DNA from: Aureococcus anophagefferens
Taxonomy: Eukaryota > Sar > Pelagophyceae > Pelagomonadales > Pelagomonadaceae
Assembly: GCF_000186865.1 (NCBI RefSeq)
Contig: NW_008705571.1
Coordinates: 1-64,000 of the forward strand
Length of the DNA: 64,000 nucleotides
Reading direction: 5' to 3'
The notes under the pieces were generated by a model. It searched no databases. It saw only the letters and a program-made list of their open reading frames with translations, and was not told the origin of the DNA. A program made the translations under genes and the position numbers. Shown in pieces: positions 1 to 10,302 of the stretch; positions within the stretch are counted from its first letter, which is position 1, and each line of letters starts with the position of its first letter.

Positions 1-1711
1 CTCGACATCCGGGCCTACACGATCGACGAGTCGACGCAGACGTTCCAGGTCCACGGCTTCATGCAGATCGCGTACTACGACTGGCGGCTCCAGTACGGCG
101 CGCCCGGGGGCTGCGAGAAGCACGTCGAGGGCTGGATCCTGTCCTCCCACGCGACGGCGCACATCTGGCGGCCGAACCTCTTCATCGACAACGCGGTGAG
201 ATCGAACGAGATCTTCTACGAGTACCTGGGGGACGCGCGGTCGGGCGGAGGCACGTGGATCTACCCCGACGGCCTCGTGTGGGTCGAGTACGAGATCCAC
301 CACAGGTCGCTTAGCCGGCGTTCGTTTCGAACGTGGGACATTCACGTAGACTGGCAGGTTGAGCTGCAGCTTCGACATCGCGGCGATGCCGTACGACCAC
401 TCGGAATGCCCGATGAAAATGACGTCCTGGTTTTTTCCCGAGTTTAGAGTTTGCGACCCCCGAGCGCTGTTCTTTAGGTTCTACTACAAGAGCGACGTCG
501 CGCTGGGCTTCATCGACGGCATGGGCGTCAAGGTGTCGATCCACAACAACCCCGCGGAGTGGACGCTCAAGGGCGCGTACGCCTACACGAACTCCGAGGA
601 CCTCTGGGGCCAAGCCTGGGACTACGCCCTCCTCACGCTCCGGTTCAAGCGCCGGTCCTGGTACTACGTCATGGAGGTCTTCTTCCCGACGATCATGTTC
701 CTCCTGATCTCCTACGCGGGGTTCTTCGTCGCGCGCGAGTCGGCGCCGGCGCGCGTCGCGACGGCCGTGCTGCCGGTGCTGATCCTGCGCACGCGAGTTT
801 CTCCTGCGTCTGTGATAAGAGCATCATTTGGCGACCGCAGCAGAGCTTTTTTGGATGCTCGCCTTCACCTCGGCAGAGCTTTTTGGACAGCACACGAAAA
901 AAGAACTTTCGACCCCGCACCACCAAATCTTAGGCTGCTCAACAGCGTCTACGCGGGGCGGCCCCGCTACTCGACGTCCATCTTCCTCTGCCAGCTCTTG
1001 GTGACGGCGGAGGCGCTGTCGACCTACGCCATCCTACACTACATCCTCGTGCAGCACTTCTTGATCATCGAGCACGGCGCGCTCGCGCGGCGGCGGGCGC
1101 TCGCGGAGCTCTCCGACATCGCCGCTCCGGAGGAGATCCCGCTCGAGCCCGTGGGGGCGACGGGCGACGGCGACGAGGCCGCCGCCGACGAGGCCGACGC
1201 GGAGGACGTGCGGCTCTCGCAGCGCTTCTCCGTCTCGAAGCGGTCGAGCCGCGTCATCACGCGCGACGAGTCCTACGACCCCCTCCGGTCGGCGGAAATG
1301 GACACGCTGCGGCGCATCTTTTCCTCGTGCGACGCGTCGGGCGACGGCAAGATCGACCACCGCGAGCTCCAGACGGCGCTCAAGTGGTACGGCGTCTTCC
1401 TGTCGCCGGAGGACGCGCTCCGCAACGTCGAGATCTTCCTCAGCAAGAACAACCGGCCGATCCCGACGGCCGCGCGGCACCTGACGCTGAACTTCGACGA
1501 CTTCTGCGAATTCATGCTCTACTACGACCTGAAGTACCGCCTCGCCGTCTCCGTCAGCCCGTCCATCAAAAACTCCCTGCTCTACCAGCCGCCGAGCCTC
1601 CGGCTCGACATCGCCGCGCGCATCCTCTACATCCCCGCGTGCATCGTGTGCACCGCCGTGCTCTACCTCGTCCACTTCGGCTCCAATCCACCTCGGAGCG
1701 ACGAGTACTAG
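1..1711 (+). CDS. Cys-loop ligand-gated ion channel with EF-hand in the M3-M4 loop (5' partial)
   Basis: Plasma- or endomembrane pentameric ligand-gated channel, entering the window already in frame at base 1. Exons 1-305, 358-429, 478-792 and 934-1711 join in frame to 489 residues; introns 306-357 and 430-477 are GT-AG, 793-933 is GC-AG. Visible: a canonical Cys-loop with 13 residues between the cysteines (C-SFDIAAMPYDHSE-C), M1 with its conserved proline (FFPTIMFLLISY), M2 (SAPARVATAVLPVLIL), M3 around 970-1060 and M4 (ILYIPACIVCTAVLYLV) near the end. The PAR triplet before M2 is the motif of anion-selective animal receptors. The M3-M4 loop carries a complete EF-hand loop, DASGDGKIDHRE (1331-1366), plus a degenerate second helix-loop region. 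Family call is firm; anion selectivity and Ca regulation are inference. The ligand-binding N-terminus lies largely outside the window. Confidence 0.85.
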
Positions 1712-1917
1712 TTAACCGAGGAAGCTGCAATCCACCACCGTCGGGCGCGCGGGATCGGGAGAAGCTCGAAGGCCGTCGCGACGCACTCGAGCTCCTCGCG
1801 GGACCGGTACACCGCGGGCACGACCGCGCCCCCGAAGTCGCACGTCGCGAAGCCCTCGGCGCACGCGAGCTCCACGGCGCGGCGCTCCGTCGCGTTCCAG
1901 TCCGTCAGCACGCGCAC
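1708..1917 (-). other. Open segment of unknown status downstream of the U-box gene
   Basis: A 69-residue open segment with ordinary amino-acid composition (contains LTDWNATERRAVELACAEGF and a C-terminal RRWWIAASSVN). It has no ATG, is out of frame with the U-box gene that ends at 1950, and is preceded by a TAG/GG sequence that could be a splice acceptor. Its stop overlaps the stop of the channel gene on the other strand. It could be an orphan 3' exon, an alternative end of the neighbouring gene, or chance in GC-rich DNA. I do not recognise it. Confidence 0.2.
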
Positions 1918-1949
1918 GACCGTGCCGCCGCCTCGTCCCCTTAGTATAA

Positions 1950-4900
1950 CTAGCTTGCATTCGTTTCAAGCCACCGCGCAATCAGGGACCGCATGGCGTG
2001 CGCCGGTACGAGGTCGAGGTTCGGCAGGTCCTCGTTCGTGATCGGCGACGTGCGCCTCCGCTCGAACCACGCCGCGATCGCGCTCCGCTCGTAGGTGTGC
2101 CCGTCGGATGCGATGACGGGATCCTGCATGAGCTCGTAGCTGATCGGGCACGCGAATTCGTCGGGATAGGACTCGCTCGGCGGCGGCGGCGGCGGCGCGG
2201 GCGGCGGCGCGGGAGCGCGCGCCCCGACCTTGACGACGCCGACGCACTTGTCCCGGCCCCGGTAGCGAGCGACGTCGAAGCGCACGCGGTCGCCGGTCTT
2301 GAGGGGCTCGCCGACGTCGCCGCCGTGGACGAAGAGGTCGTCGCCGCCGCCGTCCGGCTTGATGAAGCCGTGGAACTTTTTATCGTTGAACCAGACGACG
2401 CGGCCGGAGCGGCCGGGGCTCGGCGCCGCCGCCGCGGGGCTCGGCGCCGCCGCCGCGGGGCTCGCCGCCGCCGCGGAGCCGCCGGCCGGCGCCGCCGCGG
2501 GGCCGAGGAACCGCGCCTCGAGCGGCGCCGCGAGCGCCGTGACGATCGCGTTGGCGTCCGAGGGCGAGATCCCGAGCGACGCGTAGTCGTCGGGCCGCAG
2601 CAGGCCTACCAAGCATGACGGTGACGATTTCACCACAAAAGAAAATCTCTCCACGGCCATATAGGACACTGCAGCAGGCCCAGGGCCTCAAAGTCGACCT
2701 CCTCGGCGTCGAAGATGGGCTCGAGGTGGCCGAGGCCGACGCGCGCGAGCACGCCGGCCAGCGTCGTCGGCGGCGGCGCGGGCGCGGCGGCCTTGGCCGC
2801 TCTGGACGGGCTCGGAGGCTTGGGCGGCGACGCCGGAGGCGAAGGTTTGTCGTAGTGGACTGGCGCGTCGTTGGGCCGCGCGATCGGTGCGATGGGCGCC
2901 GGCGGCGGGCAACCCGCGCTTTGAATGGCCGACGGTCTCGCGATGGGCGCCATGGTCACGCCCGGAAGTCGCGTCATGATGTCCGGCCGCGCGTCGAAGA
3001 TGGGCGCCGCGGGCCGCGCGATGAGCCCCGCGGGCCGCGGTGCGGCCGGCAACGGCGCGATGGACACGGGCCGCGCGATGGGCTCGAGCCGCGCGATGGG
3101 CGCGACGGGCGCGGGCGCCGGCGGCCTCGGCGCGGGCGCCGGCGGCGCGGCGGGCGCGACGGGCGCGGGCGCCGGCGGCGCGACGGGCGCGACGGGCGCG
3201 GGCTCGGGCTCGACGGGAGCCGCGACGCGAGCCGCGACGGGCTCGGGCTTCGACGCCGGCTTCCTGGACGACGGCTTCTTCGAAGGCTGCCGCGCGAGGA
3301 GTAATAGATCGTCGTCGTCGTCCTCGTCGTCGTCCGAGGCCTCGAGCGCCGGAGCCGGCGACGGAGCCGCAGACCCGTCTTCTCCCCGCTTCTTCTTGCC
3401 CTCGTCTTCTCCCCGCTTCTTCTTGCCCTCGTCTTCTCCTCCCTTCTTCTTGCCCTTCTTCCGCCCCCACTTCTTCTTGCGGTCGCCCTCCTTCTTCTCC
3501 TCGTCGTCCAACAGCGCCAGCAGCTCCGCCTCGGCGGTCTCGGCCCGGGCCTCGCGCATTTCCCTGCTCTCCTCCTCCTCCGAATCCTCCTGGTTATTCC
3601 CCTTCCTTCGCTCCAGGATCCGCCCGACGACCTTGCGCCCCTTGCGCTCCTCGTTGCGCAGCGCGTCGAGCATCGTGCCGCGGGTCGCCAAGGTGCGGAG
3701 CGCCACGAAGCGGCCCGCCCTGCCGGCCCCCACGGCCCCGGCGACGTCCTCGAAGAGCACGCGGCTGAGGCTGTAGCTCAGCGGCTCGTTGTCGCCCTCG
3801 TAGGCGTCGTCGGCGTCGTGCTCGCAGAGCGCGCCGAGGAGCGCGCCGGCGAAGGACGCGCCGGGCGTCTGCCAGCGGAGCGCCGCGAGGAGCGGGTCGA
3901 CCGCCGTCGCCGCGTGCCGCAGCCACGCCTCGCCGTCCTCGGAGAGTTCGCGGCTCTCGACGATCGACGGCGCGTCCAAGAGCTGGGATTGGGCGTCGAA
4001 GGAGCCGTCGGGATCGAAGACCTGGCCGCAGAGCGCCGCCGCGGCCGCGACGCCGACGGAGCAGACGTGCTTGCGGCTCGCAGCCTGTGTGTAAATCAAA
4101 TCTTCAACCCGACTTCAATGTGCGCGTAATCGGACCAGGCTCTTCGACCGTGCTTCGAGAACTCGACGAGAGCAATCCAAAAATCAGCCAAATCGAATTT
4201 CAAAGTTTGGTCAAAACACCCAAAACCGTAGTGGTTGATTTCCTCACAGCTCGCAGCGAGCCGCGAGAGCACCTCCGGGCCCAGGCGGCTGTAGGAGATG
4301 GGCTCGAGCTCCGTCTCGTTCCCCAGGAGCTTGACGAGCTTCGGGCCCGCGCGCGCCGGGTCGAGCGCCACGTGGTAGCGCCCCGGGGCCGGGAGGCAGC
4401 ACTCCATGATCAGGAGCAGCGCCGCGGGCAGCACGGGCGCGCGCGCGCACCTGCCGCCGGGCTGCGCCGCGTCGAGGAGCACGTAGCAGGCGTCGCGGAA
4501 CTCGGCCTCGGCGTCGCTGCCCGGCGGGCGCGTCGTCGCGCAGGCCGTGACCGCCGTGAGCAGCGCGCAGATCGTGAACTCGTCCATGAGCCCGCTCCCG
4601 GGCTCCCACTCGGCGACGCGCCGCGTCGCCCGCACGACGAAGCGCCAGACCTGGGCGCGCCGCCAGAGCGCCGCGCTCGGCTCGCTCTCGAAGAACTCGC
4701 TCAGCGTCGCGCACGTCATGGCGGCCGTCGGCGCGATCGTCCGCGCGTCGCACGCGACGCGCGCGAGCGCCTCGAACGCGCCGCAGCGCAGCAGCGGCGC
4801 CCACTTGGAGAGGGGCGCGCGGGTCACGGACGGGTTGGTCGTCACCAGGGCCGCGTTCACGGCGTTGACGCAGTCCGACGCGGCCTTGGCCCACGCGTCC

Positions 4901-6410
4901 TCGCACGTCCTCGCGGCGCCGTCGTGCACCGCGAGCACGCTCAGCGCCGCCGCGGACGGCCGCTTCTCCTTCTTCTTCGAGATGCGGATGGCCTTGCGCA
5001 GGCGCTCCTTGTCCGGGTCCTTGTGGTTCGCCAGCACCGGGGGCTCGAGGGAGAACGTGTCGTCGAGGCTCCACTTCAGGGCGCACGCGCCCGCCTCCAG
5101 GAGCGCCGCGGCGACGTGGACCGCGAAGTCCGCGCCGCCCTCGGCGTGGATCGCGAGGGCGCGCCGCGCGAAGGCGCGCGCCTCGGTGCGCGCCTCGCTG
5201 GATCCTCGGCCAGGAGCCGCGCGGCCAGGATCCTCGGCCAGGAGCCGCGCGAGATCCCAGACGACGTCCGCGTCCTGGATCGCGTCGCGCGCGGCGTCGC
5301 TGTCGTACGCGCGGATCACCGTCAGGGCCGACTGCGCGGCGATGCTACGCAGGTCCCAGTCGTGCCAGGCCTTGTGGGGGTACACGATGAGCGGCGCGCG
5401 CCGGTCCGACGTGCCGACGACGCGCGGTCCGCGGATCGAGAGGCCGACGTCCAGGAACTCGAGGAGCGGCGTGAGCGCCGCGTCGACGCCGTCGCCCGCG
5501 CCGAGGCCCTTGTAGGAGTACTCGACGGCGGACCACTGGATGGCGAGGTTCGTCGCCAACTGGCCGTGGATCATCATCGCGGCCGCGAACTCGTCCTCGT
5601 CGTCCTGGAGCTCGTACCACGGGAACACCTCCTCGACGATCTCGCCGTCCTCGCGCGACAGGCCGTCCTCGCGGTCGACGCTCGTGAAGGGCAGGCTCAG
5701 CGAGTTCCAGAGCGTCGGCCAGGGCCTACCACAAAAAATGACTCCACAGAGGGGCGCGCGCGACGGCGACTCATCTCTCGAATATCCGAGAAAAAATTCC
5801 CAACCTCCTCCTTCTCCTCATCTCTCGAAACTCGTCGCACTGGCCCGAGCCGGGGGATGTCCTTGCCGTTCCAGTTGGGCTTGGTGAGCTCCTCGCCGCG
5901 CGCGTCGGACGCGAGCAGCGCGCCGAGCCCCGTCGTGCACATGGCGCTGAGGTCGTCGCCCTCGCGCATGAGGACGCACGTGAGCACGCGGAGCGCGCGC
6001 TGCTGGCACGGCTCGCAGGTCGCGTCGCCGACCGTGGCCAGCACCGCGCGGACGAGCCGCTCGCCGTTCGCGGTCGCGTGGGCCCGGAGCGACGACGGCG
6101 GCGAGATCGCCGACGCCGCGAACTCCACCGCGGGGCCGCGGTGCAGGAGCGCGCCGTTCAGCATGGTCTTGCCCGACTCGAGGGCCTCGAGCGTCGCGTC
6201 GAGGTGCCCGGCGCCCCAGGCCGCGAGGCCGGGCGACACGAGGGCGTTGGCCCGCCGGCAGGTCGCCGCGAGCGCCGCCACGGAGCTCGCCGCGACCGCC
6301 GAGACGGTCTTCTCGGCATCCGCGTGGTCGTCGTCGGCATGGCCGAAGCAGGCGATCAAGAGGGCAGCGATGTTGTTGCGAATCAGCGCGGCCCCGTCGT
6401 CGTCGACCAT
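1950..6410 (-). CDS. Helical-repeat / SAM / cold-shock / U-box protein (probable E3 ubiquitin ligase)
   Basis: Four exons, 6410-5845, 5725-4258, 4084-2680 and 2605-1950, join with matching phases into 1,364 residues. All three introns are GC-AG by frame logic; the second (4085-4257) is an introner. Domains: alpha-helical armadillo/HEAT-like region (about 1-690); acidic and Lys-rich stretch with 9-residue repeats KKKRGEDEG; Pro/Ala-rich linker with repeated PIAR (about 950-1110); SAM domain (about 1115-1172) split by intron 3, where EALGLL joins RPDDYASLGI; cold-shock domain (about 1214-1272, GRVVWFNDKKFHGF); C-terminal U-box (about 1290-1360, CPISYELMQDPVIASDGHTY). U-boxes recruit E2 enzymes; a cold-shock domain binds RNA or ssDNA, so an RNA-linked ligase is plausible. 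Start ATG 6410 follows an in-frame TGA closely. It is divergent from the helicase. Confidence 0.8.
2606..2679 (-). other. 74-bp GC-AG intron flanked by a 9-bp direct repeat
   Basis: Removing 2679-2606 joins the two halves of the SAM domain. GCCTGCTGC occurs at the donor side (2679-2671) and again just after the acceptor (2605-2597), as expected of a target-site duplication. The ends do not match introner families A or B. An internal stretch (GTGGAG, then ATTTT, then TTTTGTGGT) resembles the 3' end of the first intron of the same gene (5726-5844). Confidence 0.55.
3377..3457 (-). repeat. 27-bp tandem repeat in coding sequence
   Basis: Three copies of a 27-bp unit (starts 3377, 3404, 3431; third copy diverged), encoding the 9-residue repeat KKKRGEDEG in the charged region of the U-box protein. 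The unit length keeps the frame. Confidence 0.8.
4085..4257 (-). mobile_element. Introner element, family B (copy B1), acting as intron
   Basis: A 165-bp insert (4085-4249) flanked by the 8-bp duplication CTCGCAGC at 4077-4084 and 4250-4257 (plus strand). Ends are CTGTGTG and CTCACAG, the family B inverted termini. In gene orientation the intron starts with the upstream duplication (GCTGCG, a GC donor) and ends with CACACAG, restoring the frame ...SRL|AASRKHV. It is 38-39 bp shorter than the other two B copies. Confidence 0.88.
5200..5253 (-). repeat. 28-bp tandem duplication inside an exon
   Basis: Two nearly identical 28-bp units starting at 5200 and 5228 (GGATCCTCGGCCAGGAGC and following) lie in exon 2 of the helical-repeat gene. 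The length is not a multiple of three, yet the frame stays open on both sides. Confidence 0.7.
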
Positions 6411-6540
6411 CGCCTCTCAAAGCGAACTCATCGAGCTCTCCATGGGCTGGCTCGCCTGCACCGTGGGCGCGAGCACTGCAAGGTTCACATTGACAAATGT
6501 ATTGCATCAGAGGTGCCGAAGCTCTCGGGCCTCAGACGCG

Positions 6541-9500
6541 ATGGCGCCCGCGTCGCCCGCGCCCAACACGCCCGCGGAGCTCCCCGCGGACCTCGCCGCG
6601 GCCCTGCAAGCCTTCGCCGACTCCGAGGAGCGCACGGGCTCCGTCGCGTGCCCGAAGACGCTCACGCCGGCGGAGCGCCACGCCGTGCACGTCTTCTGCG
6701 AGGCGCACTCGCTCTCGTCGTCGAGCAGCGGCCGCGACGCGGAGCGCTTCGTGACGGTCACCGACGGCCCGCGCTTCGACGGCCGCGCCTGGGCGCAGCA
6801 GACCCTCGCGGCCCTCGCCGTGGAGCAGCGGAGCGAGACCGACGAGCTCGAGGCGACGCTGAAGACGCTGTCGGCCGCCGCGTGCGCGCGGCGCGGCGTC
6901 TCCGTGCTGCACCTGCGCGTCGCCGAGGTCGACGCCGCCGGGCCCGGGGGCCGGAGCCGCGTCGTGCTGCAGGCGGCGCACGGCGGGCCCATCCCCGCGC
7001 ACAAGCTCGGCGCGCGGTCCGAGGTCCGGCTCCGAGCCAAGAAGAACAAGGTCCCCGCCGCCGGGCGGCGCCTCGACGGCGACGGCGACGACGTCTCCGA
7101 GGTCTCCGGCGTCGTCTCCAAGGCCACGGACGCGTCCATCGAGTTCCTCACGGACGCCGCGCCCGAGGCCGTCGAGTCGCTCCGGGGCTCGCTCCGCCTC
7201 GACGCCGTCGCGAACGCGCGCACGCACGACGTGCTCGCGCGCGCGGCGCGCGACGTCGCCGCCGCCGCGGCGCACAAGGCCGCGCCGGACGGCACGCGGG
7301 CCCTGCGGGACGCGCTCCTCGGCGGCCGCGCGCGGCGGCCGCCGCCGGCGCTTCTTCAGCCGTCTTCGGCGCCCCATCTCGACGACCACCAGCGCGCGTG
7401 CGTCGCGCGCGCCGAGGCCGAGCCCGCGCTCTTCCTGGTCCACGGCCCGCCGGGCACGGGCAAGACGACGACGGTCGTCGAGGTCATCGCGCGCGCCGCG
7501 GCGAAAGGGCAGCGCGTCCTCGCGTGCGCGGCGTCGAACGTCGCCGTCGACAACCTGCTCGAGCGCGTCGCGGCGGCCTTCAGGGCCGCCAAGTCGCCGC
7601 GGGGCCTCCTGCGCCTCGGCCACCCCGCGCGGCTCTCCGAGGCGGCGAGCCGCTACTCCATGGAGGAGGTGCTGCGGACCGCGGACGGCGCGGACGTGCT
7701 CGAGGACGCGCGCGCCGAGCTCCGAAATCTACGCAAGGACGCGGCCGCGGACCGCGCGTCCGCGAAGCGCACGGCCGCGCGCCGGGAGACGCGCGTCGTG
7801 CGCGCCGAGCTGCGGGACCGCGAGAAGAAGCTCGCCAAGGACGTCGTCAAGCGCTGCGCCGTCGTCTTCAGGGCAGGACAAGAGAGCGAAATTCCCAACT
7901 TCAAAGCCTCATATCTCGGCCGTTTTCCACTCGTTTCGGCTGATTTTTGGACGAGCGATCATCTCTCGGAACGCCCTCGAAGCGTGGATGCTTTTTCCGG
8001 AACGCGCGCGCACGGAACACTCACGTTGAAGCGACGTTGAATCTCTCTTGTCCTGCCCAGGTCGTCTTCGCGACGAACGTCGGCGCGGCGTCGCGGCTCC
8101 TCGACGACGCGCCGCCCTTCGATCTGGTCGTCGTCGACGAGTGCGCGCAAGCGTTAGAGATCAGCTGCTGGATCCCGCTCTTGCGAGGCAAGCGCGCCGT
8201 CCTCGCCGGCGACCACCGGCAGCTCGCGCCGACGGTGAAGTGCGACGACGGCGACCCGACCAACGCGCCCGCCGCCCTACTCAAAGCGACGCTCTTCGAG
8301 CGGCTCATGGACGACCGGCGCCCGGGACGAGGGGAAGCGCACATCAGCCTCCTCTTGGCGACGCAGTACCGCATGCACGGCGACATCTCCGAGTGGGCGT
8401 CCGCGGCGACGTACGACGGGCGCCTGCGGGCCGCGCCGTCGTGCGTCGCGCGCGACCTCTACGCGGGCTCCTTTCTCCCGCCGCCCGTGAACCCCGACGA
8501 CGCGATCCGGCCCATGGTCCACGTCGACACGGCGGGCCTCGGCTTCTTCGACGACTCGGACGCGAAGACGCGCGACGACGCGGACGAGCACGGCGCTGCG
8601 TCCGTCGCGAACCCGCGCGAGGCGGCCGTCGTCGCGTCGCACGTGGCCCTGCTCCTCGCGGCGGGCCTCGACGCGGCCCAGATCTGCGTCATCGCGCCCT
8701 ACAACGCCCAGGTCGCGGCCCTGCGCGGCGCGCTCGAGGGCACGGGCGTCGAGGCGCGGACCGTCGACGGCTACCAGGGCGGCGAGCGCGACGCGGTCGT
8801 GCTCTCGCTCACGCGGTCCAACGAGGCGCGGGCCGTGGGCTTCCTCGCCGACGAGCGGCGCCTCAACGTGGCCGTGACGCGCGCGCGGCGCCACGTGGCC
8901 GTCGTCTGCGACGCGGACACGGTCCGGTCGAGCCCGTTCATCGCCGCGCTCCTCGACCACGTCGCGGACGCGGGCGACTACGTCTCCGCGAGCGCCTACG
9001 AGGACGGCGCGCCGGCGCCGACGCCCCTCGAGCCAAGCACAACAACAGCCACGACGGCGCCGGCGGAGAAGCGCGCGGCGTTCGTCGTTTCGAACAAAGG
9101 CGACACGGTCTCGCTGTCGTTCCGCGAGCTCGACGCGCTGGAGACGGCGACCTGCGATCGCGGCTCGGGCCCGACGATCGGCGATGTGATCGCTTTAGCA
9201 GCGCAGCACGGCGGCTTCGACGGCGCGGCGCGGGCGGTCTTTTACGCGGGCAAAGACGTCGTCCTCGAAGATTTGGACATCTCCGGCGCGGTCCTCGTCG
9301 TGCGTCGGCCCGACGGCGCCGTCGTCCCCGACGACGAGGGTCCGTACCTGGTCGCGCTCGGTGCTCGGTGCGAGCGCTGCGGCCGCCTCGCGCTCAAAGA
9401 GGCGAAGGAGGAGGCGAAGACGGAGAAGGCCTCGCCCGCCTCGTCTTCGCCTCCGACGGCCTCCGAGGAGAAGGCTCGCACCTCTTCCGCGTGCCTGTCG

Positions 9501-10214
9501 CTCCGCGTCGTCTTCGCCGGCGCGACCTACGACGTGCCCTTCTCGCGGGCCTTCTCCGTCGGCGAGCTCAAAGCCGCGATAGCCTCGGCGACGGGCGTCG
9601 ACGCCGAGCGGCAGAAGCTCGTCTGCCGGGGCAGCTTCGGCGACGCCGCCGCCCCGCTGTCCGCCGCGGCCCCGGCGCTCGTCGACGGCGCCAAGGTCGT
9701 GCTCCTCGAGGCGCCGCGGGCCGAGGACGTGCCCGAGCCGCCGAAGCCGCGGACCGGCAAGCACGCCGCGAAGAAGGCGAAGAAGAAGGCCCGCGCCGAG
9801 GCCCTCGCCGCCGCCGAGGCCGCGGCGCCCGCGGCCCCGCCGCCCGCGCCGGCGCCCAAGCCACCGCCGGCACCGGAGACGAACTCGCTCCTGAAGCAGC
9901 TCGCGCGCGAGCGCGCCGCGCGCGCCGCGCCGCCGCCGAAGCGGAAGCCCGCGTCGACCGCCGCGTCCTCGGCCGACGCCGACGACGACGCGCTGCTCAA
10001 GGCGGCGATGAAGGCCAACGCCAAGGCGAAGAAGGCCGAGCCGGACTGGAAGCGCTGGGTCGACACGGACGGCAACATCCGCGGCAACGACGCGCACTCG
10101 CGGCAGGCGGAGCGCGACCGCGCGGCGCTCCTGGAGAAGGCGCGCAAGGCCAAGGAGGACAAGGGCCGCAAGGGCAAGAAGCTCACCAAGGCCCAGCAGG
10201 CCGACGCGAAATAA
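6541..10214 (+). CDS. UPF1/SMUBP2-like SF1 helicase with C-terminal ubiquitin-like domain
   Basis: DNA/RNA helicase of superfamily 1B. Exons 6541-7860 and 8061-10214 give 1,157 residues; the intron is introner A1. Motifs in order: Walker A GPPGTGKTT (about 302), Walker B DECAQ (466), GDHRQLAP, QYRMH, TVDGYQGGERDAVVLSLTRS, and RRLNVAVTRARR. The N-terminal SMUBP2-type beta-barrel region (AHKLGARSEVRLRAKKNKV) supports the IGHMBP2/SMUBP2 branch. After the helicase core comes a ubiquitin-like fold (about 919-1000, CLSLRVVFAGATYDV...KLVCRGS) and a Lys/Ala-rich tail ending KKLTKAQQADAK. I see no R3H or AN1 finger, which animal IGHMBP2 has. It is divergent from the U-box gene with 130 bp between starts. 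Family certain, exact orthology not. Confidence 0.9.
7861..8060 (+). mobile_element. Introner element, family A (copy A1), acting as intron
   Basis: A 192-bp element (7869-8060) flanked by GTCGTCTT at 7861-7868 and 8061-8068. Inner inverted repeats are GGGCAGGACAAGAGAG and its exact complement. The intron (200 bp) runs from the first duplication copy (GTCGTC donor) to GCCCAG. Splicing joins KRCA to VVFATNV between helicase motifs; 200 bp is not a multiple of three, so unspliced RNA is frameshifted. Confidence 0.92.
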
Positions 10215-10302
10215 GTTTTACAAACAAAAGAAGGGGGGCTCAGCAAACAAAAGAAGGGGCCCCATGTCGGGATCGGGCGACGACGTGGGGTGAAGACTTA
10301 GG

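Noticed and set aside
793..933. The 141-bp intron of the Cys-loop gene as another introner
   Set aside because: No inverted termini, no flanking duplication and no match to families A or B, despite an internal GCAGAGCTTTTT repeat.
4087..8040. A very long open frame (over 1,300 codons) on the plus strand running antisense through the U-box gene and into the helicase
   Set aside because: It is Arg/Ala/Gly-rich, lacks domains before the true helicase start at 6541, and crosses an intron. Long antisense frames are expected at this GC content; many similar ones (for example 12997-16398 minus, 56993-60301 plus) were dropped for the same reason.
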